From: Planoprotostelium fungivorum
Taxonomy: Eukaryota > Evosea > Variosea > Cavosteliida > Cavosteliaceae
Assembly (NCBI GenBank): GCA_003024175.1
Contig: MDYQ01000195.1
Location: 1 to 53,186, forward strand
DNA: 53,186 nt
Direction of reading: 5' to 3'
Shown: one piece after another, positions 1 through 10,461 of the stretch
How positions within the stretch are numbered: position 1 is the first letter of the stretch
How the letters are laid out: every line of letters starts with the position of its first letter
Position numbers and translations under genes: made by a program
The notes under the pieces: model-generated
Database searches by the model: none
What the model was told of the DNA's origin: nothing
The model's input: only the letters and a program-made list of their open reading frames with translations

Positions 1-660
1 CGTATTTCTCTGTTGTGAGATGTCCAATACAGTCGAAACTGGCATCATTCGATGCAGCTTTCAATGTTGAATCGAGTAGTGTAACAAGATACAATTTGTG
101 AAGAGTGCTGTCGAAAAGTTACGAATGTCGAAGCGTATTACTCGACCGCACTTGCTCTGACTCTCGAACTGACACCAGAATCATTACGCTTGAGGCTGAA
201 TCTACCGCAGATGATGATTTGAGCGAAAAAGAACGATGTATGATGGACTTTTTGAAAATATAACCGTATGATATATTTACCGAGCTTTATGTTGTTGTGT
301 GGAAAAGGGTATTCTTAATACTGCGGTTCTATTCATTTTCATTCATGGTGTCTCCACAGTTCTCTCATTGTTTCATAGACGACAGGGAGATGCGATCATC
401 TTCAAATGCAGACTGTTCGATTGAGAGATCCCGAATGGAAGGGTTGAAGTAAAAACTGTCTCTTCGTCTGTCTTTCGTTGATCTGGTGTAATCTGGTAAG
501 TCATATGACGAACGTAAAGGAATCAGGAGGTGTCGCCAGTTTGGATCTTCTATCCACTCTCGAAACCATTTCCAGTCTCTCACTCAGACGACAATTGTCC
601 ACTTTAGCCCATCAAATCCGGAGAACAATCTGCCGTCGTATTATTCGAAGAATCTGCGAG
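1..660. other. Region without a recognisable gene
   Basis: I see no family-like protein in any frame and no tRNA- or rRNA-like structure. The open frames are short and biased in composition. It may hold the flank of the decayed retroelement that follows. Confidence 0.4.
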
Positions 661-673
661 GATGAGATCATCT

Positions 674-930
674 CATCTCGCGGGTGAGGAAGATCACATC
701 ATCGAAGAACGTGCATCTCGCACCGAATCGAAGGCCTTGACCAGGTCGATCTGGATGGTGTGTAGACATCTGTTGGTGGATCTCGTGTCGTCCACTATCT
801 GGTTGTGGGATCAATCATCTCTTGTGACAGTCTTGCCCACGCCTCTGCCAGAATGTGCAGGACCAGCGCCTCGTGTGGCTTCAGGCAGCCTAACTTCTCT
901 TGTAGCTCTCGCACGGTGACCGTGGCAAGG
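674..930 (-). mobile_element. Decayed reverse transcriptase fragment (non-LTR-like)
   Basis: On the minus strand, the frame through 760-721 reads IQIDLVKAFDSVRD, which fits the first catalytic-aspartate block of non-LTR reverse transcriptases (typically DLxKAFDxV). A few bases further on, in another frame, 715-674 reads CTFFDDVIFLTREM, which resembles the F-x-DD block with the catalytic aspartate pair. In intact enzymes these blocks lie many tens of residues apart. Here they are adjacent and out of frame, which suggests an internal deletion plus frameshift. The frame from about 930 to 800 encodes a helical stretch ending TTR and a stop, possibly the upstream part. No full-length element, poly-A tail or target-site duplication was found. 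A dead copy is the best reading, and chance similarity of the second block is possible. Confidence 0.45.
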
Positions 931-3018
931 ATCTGCGTGCCTTTGCGTGGTGATGATGAGGACAAGGAGGAAGATGAGAGGTAACCCCCATCTGGCGTTG
1001 GGTGATGAGCATCTTGTCTTTAGCGTCACGGTCTTGACACAAGTGTCGATCGTAGAACTGTCTCATTCGTCTCTTGATGTGGGCAGCGTCGAAACGATGC
1101 GTAGCTCTGTATCGTGCCTCTCAAAATTTCTCGGCGGTTGTGATGATCTCGAGCCAATCGCGAGATTATTGTGTCTGTGATCCTCCTGGTGGCATCTCGA
1201 AGGCTCTTGAGGTGAGAGATGGATGACTCAACAGCGAGCTGGAATTGTGGTGACGTCGTCAGCCCTCAGACAGAGCACAAAAGAGCAGAAAGAACAAATG
1301 GGAGGAGAGATCGATGAGGCAGATGAAGATAAGGATTGAAATAGCATCAGAGGAAGAATAGGAAAGGAGTAGAGGCGTGTTTGACTCGATTCCATCGAGC
1401 AGCTGATCAGATCAGATCTTGTGGCGTGGAAAAGCGGATTTCCAAACTGAATCAACAAAATGAAACCCGTCCGCGAGAAACATCGCACAGTTTGTGTATC
1501 AACAGTGAACTGAACAATTTGTGCGGCGGACACCTACGCCCAATAAATGGACCAATTCCATATTCACCCTAAGGGTGATGGCTTCACTTCCACTCGCTTC
1601 TCTTCCTCATCAGCACCACAAGGTCAACAGAGGAGAGAAGAAAGAAGAGGACAAAGAGATTCTTTACATTCAGAATTTATTGCCCAAAGGCGACAAACTC
1701 ACCACAGGAAGAGCAGAGAATTCTTCAACGGAGACGAGGGTGACTCTCAGAGTAACAGTTGACAAAGAGAAGGACCTCAGCCATCCCAGAAGACATCTGC
1801 ACCAACATCAGCGTCAGTCGTCGAGAAGGACAAGCCAACATACCTGACTTGTTCCCCTTCTACAATCTGATGCCTCATCCATCCTCTCACCTAGTCTCAG
1901 CTCCACCTTGCGCTCAGAAGTGGCTATTGACTCACCGTGCTTGTCTACGATGCATAGAAAGGCATTGTATTGACTGCACCTTTCCCTTCTGCAACCATCG
2001 ATCAACTACCCAAACGAGACAGAGATTCGCTTCATTCATCCGCACCTTCAAGGGCAGTTCACTTCAGCCAGAGGCTGAGTTGCAGTCTGGAGAGCTCTGC
2101 TCCGTGAAATAAAGGATCTTTTGGTTAGATTGTCATTGATCTTGCGTCATTGAAAATACATTTTGAAAAGTTGTGAGCTTTGCAAATTTATCGAAAAAAT
2201 ACATTTCAAAATCCATCGCGAGCATTCCTGACGGTTATTCCAAGGCCCCCTATAATGGGTAGATTGTGTGTAATATATACGATGATTGGAGACATTATAG
2301 GGCAATCAAATACGGGGTCAAAACGTCACGTTATATGGTTCTTGTGATCTGACAACAACTATCTAAGAAAACAAATCATTTCATCAATGGGCATATCCAC
2401 ACCTTCAAAACACCACCATGCTGGTCCGCTTAATAGACACATTCAATTGAATAATTAAACAAATGGACGAAGGTAAAAAAACCATAAAAAAGGGGGGAAT
2501 ACAGCTAGAATACAAAGCCAAAAGGCTGCATATGTAGTACATAGAGAAACAGAAAACTCGTCACCCCCCCCCCCCAATATTTGATGTACAAAACAATTTT
2601 TCAATTGAGTGTGATAATGGCTTAAGAGATTTATCCATGTGTAAACATGTAGACGGAGAGATATCTGCCTGACTACAACGAACATTCAGAGGCTAATATA
2701 TCACTCGTATTTCTAGTAGAGAAAGGACACTCATTCTTCTCCTCTTTACCTATCCATCTTATTGATCACTCTCACTCTCCGCCCTCACTAATTGAGTTTT
2801 ATGCTGGGAACAGTCATGACGTCCAACATGAATGTCATCCCCAGCGGAGATTCAACGGACGCCTTTGCCAGAGATCACTTCAGTTGTTAACAGGTAGTGG
2901 ATGCTCGTAGGAGACCACTCTAGTCTTGTTAGAGTCTTACAGATTAATGCTCTTGTTACATCCTGGGGTCAAGGCTGAACAATTCAAGTGAACAGAGTTC
3001 AACAGAGAAGATTTATTG
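931..3018. other. Long gene-poor region
   Basis: No convincing coding region was found. Frames in 1520-2110 are rich in Ser, Arg and Gln and resemble no family I know; a small unrecognised gene there cannot be excluded. 2113-2700 is A/T-rich with several TATA-like stretches, and 2700-3000 has no coding character. The 3' end of the hydrolase gene on the minus strand lies just beyond, with an AATAAA signal (minus strand) near 3010-3015. Confidence 0.4.
2564..2575. repeat. Homopolymer run of 12 C
   Basis: An uninterrupted run of twelve cytosines lies in otherwise A/T-rich non-coding sequence. Assembly length errors are common in such runs. Confidence 0.9.
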
Positions 3019-3835
3019 TCAGTCAGTTGATGATCTCTCATCAAGCAAATTTTGATTCTCAATGGCAGAGAGGATGAATGCTCGCATCACCTTCGGCCAA
3101 TCTCCTCTCATTGGAATGCAGTGTCCCTCGTGATGTTCCATCACAACTGCCAACTTGCACTTTTTAGACAACTCAATTGTACGATATCCACTGACGAGGG
3201 AATCATCGTGATCCACCGCTGATGTCTCATCAATCATCATCGACATCAAACGATGAGCAACTCACTGTGGAGAGTGGAAATATCTTTGGGGATATCAATG
3301 AAGTGGCCAGGATATTGAGAGATGAAGCCAGAACAGAAGATGGCAAAGCGAATAGGTTGTGGAAGGATAGGACCGAAGCCTAGTTGTCGATCCGGTTGAG
3401 AGATCTATTGAAGAGTCAAGGAAATGTGATGTGATTGGAATCGTGAAAGATGGAATGTGACAACGGAACGAAAGAAGAGAAGAGATTCACCATCGAGAGG
3501 AGTTGAGCAGTCATGCTTGAACCCTGAGAGAGGCCGATGATACCGTCATAAGAATGTTGCGACAGATGCTCATGCCACCAACGCACCTGACCATCGCATC
3601 AGAGAGATGGCCATACCGCGTCACGTACCGTATCATTCCATCGATCGGTCCCTCTATCTCCCTGCCAGACCCACCAGGGACGACTGCCCAACTCGTTTCC
3701 TTTGACTGCTGGGCCTTCAGCGTAAAAGAGATCGGCCACATCAGAGAGGGCATCACGAAGAGGTCTCGTGTTGTAAGCGACAGTAGAGGCGGTTTGGACT
3801 TGTCCGTGAAGAACGAGTATCTTCAGCTTTTGCAT
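3019..3835 (-). CDS. FSH1/OVCA2-family serine hydrolase, four exons
   Basis: This is an alpha/beta hydrolase of the FSH1 (DUF341, OVCA2) family, cytosolic esterase-like enzymes whose substrates are mostly unknown. Exon 1 starts MQKLKILVLHG, the typical beta strand and oxyanion loop, and ends DRWNDT. A 42-nt intron leads to exon 2, which gives WWHEHLSQHSYDGIIGLSQG and SSMTAQLLSM; the nucleophile elbow GLSQG carries the serine. Exon 3 has PIRFAIFCSGF, the usual central strand. Exon 4 has DHDDSLVSGY, with the acid residue, then AVVMEHHEGHCIP, where HxGH supplies the catalytic histidine. The full triad is therefore present. The length, about 200 residues, is normal for the family. The start was chosen at the methionine just before the first strand. 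The order of blocks and matching splice phases make the call firm. A long shadow frame runs antisense to it. Confidence 0.86.
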
Positions 3836-4042
3836 TTCTGTGGAAGATGGACGATGGAAACCATGTGTGGTGGATGTTCTGTTGACGAAGAGGTGTGTGA
3901 CATCATCCGCGCTTCGGATGACGTGATCTTTCAAGTTGAACTTTTTAAACCTGTTTCATCTGCAGAACACCGTGTGATGCATATATATCCTTCAGAATGG
4001 TTACAGATAACGAGTCAAGGTTTGTTCTATTTATCTGACGAT
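3836..4042. promoter_or_regulatory. Possible divergent promoter region
   Basis: This short stretch separates the minus-strand hydrolase start from the tentative plus-strand gene. It contains TTTTTAAA and CATATATAT (near 3975-3990), either of which could act as a TATA-like element. Placement is inferred from position only. Confidence 0.2.
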
Positions 4043-4703
4043 GAGGGTTCAAAGACATTCCTCACCCGAAAATCACGAGATGAAGCGATCGACAGAAAGT
4101 CTGACGAACCACAGATGTGGTGTGGTCTCCTCTTGAGTCGCATTGAAATCATCACTAAAGACGATAGAACCGTCCGACACCAACTCAGATCACCTCGATG
4201 GCTGCGAAGAGGAAGCACATACATGTGTTCTTTCACGGTGAGACCTTCAAGATCTCGATTCGAATCGAATCATTTAGATCCTACAAGAGAAACTCAAACG
4301 ATGCGAAACCGATTCCACCAAGTACGAGAGTACTTCGCCAACTTGGGCCGACAATCTCCCGCCAAAAGTCAGACCGGTGAGTCCAGCCGCGATTGAATCC
4401 ATCTACAACGGTGTAGATGAACTTATCACAACGATCGAATTCCTTCCATTATTCGCCGAGAAACAGTCTGACGGACAGCAACAACAGCGAAGCCAGTGGA
4501 TTCATGTCTGCTTGTCCTCCACATCCCAAATAATAAGCTGCAGTACAGACATTCTCTGTTGTTTGCGTTCAGCCTCCACGTATCTTGTCGCTTCAAAATC
4601 GTGTCCAGGATATCGTCCCTTGCCCTCTCATCCCACGATCAGGATGTATGGCACCCCTTGGGTTGGAAACATAGAGGCCTGCACATCTACATTCATTTTG
4701 TAA
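4043..4703 (+). CDS. Tentative hypothetical protein, about three exons
   Basis: This is a weakly supported model. A first exon from 4043 would encode a Ser/His/Arg-rich start (MRVQRHSSPENHEMK). A second, around 4161-4239, is acidic (SDHLDGCEEEAHTC). After an intron with GTGAG donor and TTTAG acceptor, a third encodes LQEKLKRCETDSTKYESTS, then SPAAIESIYNGVDELITTIE, and runs to a stop at 4703, close to an AATAAA. Composition looks protein-like from about 4280 to 4490, and the tail after that is less convincing. No family recognised. The first intron has a poor donor (GTCTCC), so the 5' part could be wrong. Confidence 0.25.
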
Positions 4704-5069
4704 ATAAAAGATGCGACTTTTCGCATCCACGTGACGCTCCTGCCGCATCATCGTCATCTCATTCAGACTCGAAAGCTTTCATCGATGAAGAATGAAAGAA
4801 GGAGCCAATTCTTCTTAAGAAGGAGAGAAGAGGACACATGATGATCACGTGCATGGCGTCAGGGTGGAGTCTCAAAGTCTCGCCCGATGTCACGCCTTGG
4901 CGGGAGGCCGCCTAGGAGAAAAAAAAGCATCGAGTTCCAATCTGCAGCATTTTCAGCGCCACAGCGCAGGAAGAGGAGCCAACCTCTCCAACATCGACTC
5001 TGTCTCAGGTGATCCTCTATCATGATGCGGACGAAGGCTGACGCGAGCAGCGAGGTCTTTTAGACTTGT
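4704..5069. other. Intergenic region upstream of kinase
   Basis: Carries the AATAAA near 4700-4706 and the presumed promoter of the kinase gene. No protein or RNA gene seen. Confidence 0.4.
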
Positions 5070-6137
5070 ATGAACATGAGCGCCTTGGAAGTCCCTTTTG
5101 TCATCAGCCAGGGCTACTCAGACGTAGTCGCCTTCAACTCTGGTTCTCAGGGAACACTGTATTCTGCTTCTCAACGATCAAGCGGTCGTCAAGTTGTACT
5201 AAAAAGAATCCCGAAGTCCGTGGCCATCAAGAGAGTCCGCCTCGAAATAGAGGCTGGTATCCGTCTCAGAGGTGTTCAAGGTGGGTCACATCACATTAAT
5301 CACATCCTCTAAAAGGCATTCTAATCGACTCACCCTCTCAGGAATCCCTCACTTCCACGAGTCTTTCGACCAATCCGACTGCACGGTGAGGCCTTCAGAA
5401 GTCTCCCCTCCTTCTTTCGATGACAAAAATGCAGTGGTTGGTGTTTGACAGAGCCGATGGAATCGACCTCTTGACCTTTATGGAGAACTCGGACTTTGAA
5501 CCCACACCAGAGAATGTCGTCCGACACATTGCAACCCATGTAATCCGTATTCTATCGAAGGTCCACCAAGCTGGTTTCGCTCACAAGGATTTGAAGCTAG
5601 AGAATGTGAGATTCCCTCTCTTCTCTCTCCATCTTTCTTCTTCAATCACATCACATCTTCCATCATCTCTCCCTCCCCCTCTGACGATGAAGACAGATCA
5701 TGTATAACCCAAAGACCAAATACGTCTGGCTTATCGATTTCGGACTCTCTTACAACATGAAGAAGGAGCCCAACTGCAAGGACTTTGCCGGCTCGAAGGA
5801 GTATGCCTCACCAGAGATGCTTCTCTCCCGCAACACCTTCTGCCCAAAGAAGGTCGACGTGTGGGCCCTTGGAGTCACCTTCTACGCCCTCCTCTTTGGC
5901 ATGTTTCCATTCCCCCACGATGAGCAATCAGAGGGCAAGATGCACAAGACAAAGAGACACCCCCGCTTGACTTTCCCGGAGAGCTCCGTTTCAAAGGAGG
6001 CGACCGATCTGCTGGGTCGCATGATCTGCACCGACGCCACACACCGCATGGAGGCGTCCCAACTATTGAGCCACGCATGGTTCGCAGCCGGAAAGGGCCG
6101 TGGACCACGCGGTGGACAGTCCCAGAGAGAGATGTGA
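5070..6137 (+). CDS. Small Ser/Thr protein kinase (CAMK/SNF1-like)
   Basis: Four exons (5070-5280, 5342-5385, 5435-5605, 5697-6137) join in phase to 288 codons plus stop, just a kinase domain. Visible landmarks in order: glycine loop GSQGTLY; ATP lysine in VVLKRIP; catalytic loop HKDLKLEN; magnesium loop as LIDFGLS; activation-segment end as EYASPEM; helix F aspartate in KVDVWALGVTFYALLFG. The catalytic loop has Lys in place of the usual Arg (HKD) and Leu in place of Pro, so it is not an RD kinase, but the catalytic Asp, Lys and Asn are all present. The C-terminus ends soon after the domain (HAWFAAGKGRGPRGG), with no regulatory domain. It probably phosphorylates Ser/Thr, and its targets cannot be told. 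A second ATG two codons downstream could also be used. Confidence 0.88.
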
Positions 6138-6472
6138 AGACGATGTGATGCAAAGACATCTGTACCACCAAGCCGGAATAGCAGTCCTCCGTCCCAATTG
6201 TATTTACGAGGCGGGACAACTGCAGTAGTACCCGGGTTGTGCACTCTATGTGCACCCACATCAACATCATCGTCACCATCATCGACATGGACAATGTCTT
6301 TCTCTCAGGAGATGAGAAAGATAAAGAATGAATTCTTATGTTAAACGATTCTTTGTTTTTTTCGTTCGTGTTGGATCATGAAGGTGTTACCCTGTCTTTG
6401 TTTTGTAAATCGAATTTTCGAGGAAGTCAGAAAAACAGGACAAGGAGAGAAACAAAAAACGATCAACAAAGA
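6138..6472. other. Intergenic region, kinase to protease
   Basis: About 335 bases without a supported gene. An AATAAAG-like signal for the kinase lies near 6320, and the protease start sits in a purine-rich leader (AAACGATCAACAAAGA before the ATG). Confidence 0.4.
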
Positions 6473-8466
6473 ATGAAGGTCATCGCTGCTCTTCTCCTCT
6501 TCGTAGCTCTGGCTGCCGCCGCCACGCACTCCATTTCGATGGGAAGAAAGACATCTCCAGGGGTAATTCCATCGATCGTTGAAGTGTCTAAGAAATGCTG
6601 ATGGATGGATAGGTTGTCTTTGGAGAGTCCAAGGAAGCCTTCTCTGCTGGAACTGACTTCTACCTGAGCACAAAATGGGGACACCTCCAAACGAACAACA
6701 GAAAGAGAGCCAACAACGTGAGAACCCTTTCTCCTAGAGCTTCAGCTCACATCGACACAGATCATCATGGGAGGAAACATCAATCCTCTCGGTATCTTCT
6801 ACGTGAACATGTCTGTTGGACGCCCCGCCCAGGAGGTCTCTGTTGCCGTAGACAGTGGGTAAGATGGTCCCATCCATCTTCGTCATCTCTGAACTCTCTG
6901 TAGAAGTTTCACCATGTTGGTGCCCGGCCCCAACTGTGACGGCTGCCCCACAGCCCCCGCCAAGTACAACCCCAAGTTGTCCACAACTGTCTCCCAATAC
7001 CAATGCTCGTCAGTCCCCCTTTCATCTGAACATCGATCTCACATTCGACAGTGATGCATGCCAGTTCTGCAGTGACTCTAACATCTGCGCTTGGTCCAAC
7101 ACCTACCAGACCTGCAACCTGAGTGATACCACCCAGGTACCATCATCATCTTCACATAAAGAACGAATCACACTGATGATGGACAGACTTGCACCGTCTC
7201 TGGACTCGTCTTTGTGGACTACTTTGAGCTGGGCTCTCTCAAGAGTCAGGGCACCACTCGTTTTGGAGTCATCGACACTCAGACAAAGAACTTCCAACAA
7301 CTCTACGTCATCGACGGTATCCTCGGTAAACCTTCCTCTCTTCTCTTCATCTAAATCGGTTCTTCATCTCATTTGCACCATCATCAACATCATATGGAAT
7401 GGCTGATGGAAGAACAGGTTTCTCTCTTGGAACCACATTTGGACAGAAGGCTCAGATCTACCAGTTGGCCGATGAGGGACAGATCAGCAACAAGTTTGGA
7501 ATGTGCTTCGATGTCGATGGACAAGGTGGTCTTCTCACCCTTGTGAGTCCTTCTTTTCGTCCCATTTTATTCTATTTTATTCTCCGGACACAACTGATAG
7601 AGTTGAAACAGGGTGAGCCAGACAGCAAACTCTACAAGGGTGAGCTGAAGAACATCCCTCTCATCCCCAACGAGGCTTTCGTCATCGAATTAGACGACGT
7701 TAAGGTGAAGAGGTTTGTCTCATGTCTCATGGCTGAGTCGAACAGATCGGCGGTGTCAGCATTGGACTCCCGGAGAGCTCTTACCAGGACGTCCCCGCAG
7801 GAGGCTGCATCGTGGACTCTGGCACCAACATCCTCTTGTTCCCTGATGATGGTGTGTTTTCTTCGTTTTATTTTATCCCATTTTATTCTCTCGTTCACCC
7901 GAGTTGAAATTCATTTCCTTCTCAATTGATTCACACTCTTCATCGTTTCAGACATCGTCATCATCATCCCACCGATCACTCACGCACGATAGTTTTCAAC
8001 GCAGTGAAGCAGACTTTCTTGAACAAGTGCAACAAGGCTAAGCTCCACGGAGTCTGTGACGTTGACGAGGGAAAGACCTTCTTTGACACCCAGTGCTACT
8101 CTCTCACTCCCAGACAACTCAAGTCTTTCCCCAACATCGAGCTCGACTTTGGAGGCATTCCAATGGTCCTCCCTCCCTCTTCTTACCTCTTACCTAAGGT
8201 ATCTTTTGCTTCTATTGTCCTTCTATATCTCCATGTCTCATGCTTCTCATCGTGATGATGATGTCGCGAAGATGATCGTTGGGCATGGACTGAGAGGATG
8301 ACAGGTTGGAGACCCGAGCCAGAGATGTCTGGGTATCCAGAACACCGGAGAAGGAGGTCTGCTCATCATCGGTGACACCACCATGCAGCAGTACTACACA
8401 GTCTTCGATTTGGAGAACAACTTCCTGTCTATCGCTCCTCTGAACAAGCAAAACTGCAAGGCTTAA
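6473..8466 (+). CDS. Pepsin-like aspartic protease, secreted, 11 exons
   Basis: This is an A1-family aspartyl endopeptidase, probably lysosomal or secreted. Exons at 6473-6562, 6613-6717, 6761-6858, 6904-7008, 7052-7136, 7187-7325, 7418-7542, 7612-7704, 7746-7851, 7993-8198 and 8305-8466 join in phase to 437 residues. The start MKVIAALLLFVALAAAATHS is a clear signal peptide. The first catalytic motif is VDSGSFTMLV, split by an intron inside the glycine codon; the second is IVDSGTNILLFPDD. Both have Ser after the catalytic Asp, where pepsin has DTG. A cysteine-rich segment (NCDGCP...CQFCSDSNIC) follows the first site and is typical of protist members. GFSLGTTFGQ and LLIIGDTTMQQYYTVFDLEN are the expected later strands. 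A propeptide region lies between signal and core. Confidence 0.93.
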
Positions 8467-8553
8467 TGAAGTCAATTCCTCATACTCTCGATCTTCACAT
8501 CTTTCTGTTCCATCTTTGTTCTTCATGTCTTCTCTTTGTTTGCTTTGTCCTTC

Positions 8554-10248
8554 ATGTCAGAATCAAGTCAGCGCCTTTCAAAAAACACGAGACATTGGAT
8601 GAGGGCGGGTGATGTTGTTCTTCCACTCACGTTTACTGATGGATCGAATGTAGGAACGAAACAGATCGTCAAGAATATCGTGGTCGTCTTTGGAATCATC
8701 ATTTGTTGGGTCGCTAGTGCTGAATTGGTTCGATTGATACAAACTGAAGACAATTATGAAAAACCTTACTTCCTCACATGTGGGCTGATTCCAGATTCGT
8801 AACATCATCTGATATGTCTCAGGGATCTTGCTGATCCTGAATATGGTTTGCTTTCCTTCTTATCTAGCATTATTTAGATTCTCTGCTGCTTTCAGGAGGG
8901 AGTTTGGTCCTAATCATCCAGGAGCAGAGTGGGTTGTCTCCACCCACATCACGACCGACACGGATTGAATAGCAACAGCCATTCTTCTGATCAAATAAGG
9001 ATCACAAAGGTCGCAATCAGAGAGTTCATCGAACAGAGTATGGTGGATACCGATGGACGCCCCATTTCGAGGAGGAGACTCTTTCTGACGCAGACCATTC
9101 TAACTCTCTTGTGGTTTGGAAATATGTACTTTTATTACAGAGCTCTTTCTCTGGTGAGTTCATCTACATGTCGTTCATCATGATGATCTGATTCGATCGT
9201 TCAGGTGGATGTATCTGTCGTCATTTCTGTTTGGAACAGTAGCTGCGTCTTCGTTTATCTCTTGTCCATATATCTACTGAACGACACCTTCTCCTTTGCC
9301 AAGCTGGCTTCTGTTCTCCTCTGTTTAGGTGAAGAAGAATGAAAAGTGAAGACTGAAAGAAGACAGGAGGAGTCATACTCATAGCCACATCACATCTCAT
9401 CCCGTGGAGTGTGATGGTTCGTGATCGACCCGCTTCAAGCGACCTCGAATCACAAGATCTAGTTCTGGGGTCTATTTTGTCTCTTCTGAGGTATTCATTC
9501 GACCTCTTCACGTCGAATATCGTCATCATTCCACATCATATGATGTCGATCATGATGGTTACCTTCCGTGACGCCTCGGATTAATTTCTAACAGTGGACT
9601 CTCTTACGCCATGTTCATCGTCTACTCAAAGAAGGTCATGGGTTCCGGACCCTCCGAAGTCTTATCCTGCTCCATCACCTACTCGATGCAAGCAGTCATC
9701 GCTCTCTTCTTCTTCTCACCCGGTATCCCACTGCTCGACCTCTTTCAGATTGAGGTGACATCATCTTCCATCTCATTATCTCTCAACACACTCAGCCGTT
9801 CTCCCTTCCAAACAGTGCGAGTGTAGCTCTCATCTTTGTAGCCATCCAAATCATCTCCTTTTTCATGAACTTATTCTTTGTCTTTGGAAACGCCAGTGAG
9901 TGTGAAATCGAGAATCAATTCGATGTTCAGAACCATTTATTCACAAATATGAATCTGGATGGAAATTGAGAGGTAGCAGTTACAAATCCCCTCTTTGTCA
10001 GTTTGGCCTCTATGGTGACAATACCAGTCGGTGCGCTGACGGATTATATCCTTCACGACTCGAGCTTTTCTGAGTGGCAGATTTTGGGTACGATCGCGAT
10101 CGTCATTGGGTTCCTGATCTTGAGGTGACGTCCTCACTTTCTCATCCACATCGTCTGCGCAGATGAGATGACTCACTCTTCCAGCTGGCCGAGGAAAGAA
10201 GGAGAGAAGAGCGGCTTTGTCAATCTGAGCCCAGACAGGGACGAGTGA
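8554..10248 (+). CDS. SLC35F5-like drug/metabolite-type membrane transporter
   Basis: This is a multi-pass membrane protein of the EamA/DMT superfamily closest in pattern to SLC35F5, a nucleotide-sugar-transporter relative whose substrate is not settled. The first helix, VVFGIIICWVASAELVRL, followed by NYEKPYFLT, matches the family's W-x-x-SSEL...Y.KPFFLT signature. Later exons give LLWFGNMYFYYRALSL, VDVSVVISVWNSSCVFVYLL, SFAKLASVLLCLGG and VILIA, the paired-helix pattern with an 'S-T-S/S-x-W' substrate region. GLSYAMFIVYSKKVM and PLFVSLASMVTIPVGALTDY follow in the second half. The last exon ends WPRKEGEKSGFVNLSPDRDE. Many introns of about 40-70 nt interrupt it and not all were resolved. An in-frame ATG at 8536 would add six residues. 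Confidence 0.8.
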
Positions 10249-10461
10249 GATCATCGACATCACGAATACTTCCCCGAGTACACAAAGAGAAAACGATGGA
10301 ATTCGTGTCCATACCGCTGAAGATAAGAGTTTTGAAGTAAAGAAGAACCTCATGTTGTTCGGCTGACCCACTCTTGTCAAAATATTTTGACATTCCCTTC
10401 CAATCGCGAAACCGAGAAATCCCTTGAACGATTGGCGCATGAGAATCATCCTCAAAACCTG

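Noticed and set aside
1520-2112. Several overlapping plus-strand frames of 70-117 codons
   Set aside because: Ser/Arg/Gln-rich in all frames, no family pattern, no splice-consistent model.
3554-4396. Open frame of 280 codons on the plus strand
   Set aside because: Its first part is exactly antisense to the FSH1-type hydrolase, whose family blocks and splice phases are clear; the frame has no relative and is an antisense shadow.
4377-4795. Overlapping plus-strand frames after 4490
   Set aside because: Only the part up to about 4490 looks coding; the rest has biased composition, so it is kept only as a low-confidence tail.
5875-6294. Minus-strand frames of 125-139 codons over the kinase
   Set aside because: Antisense shadows of the last kinase exon.
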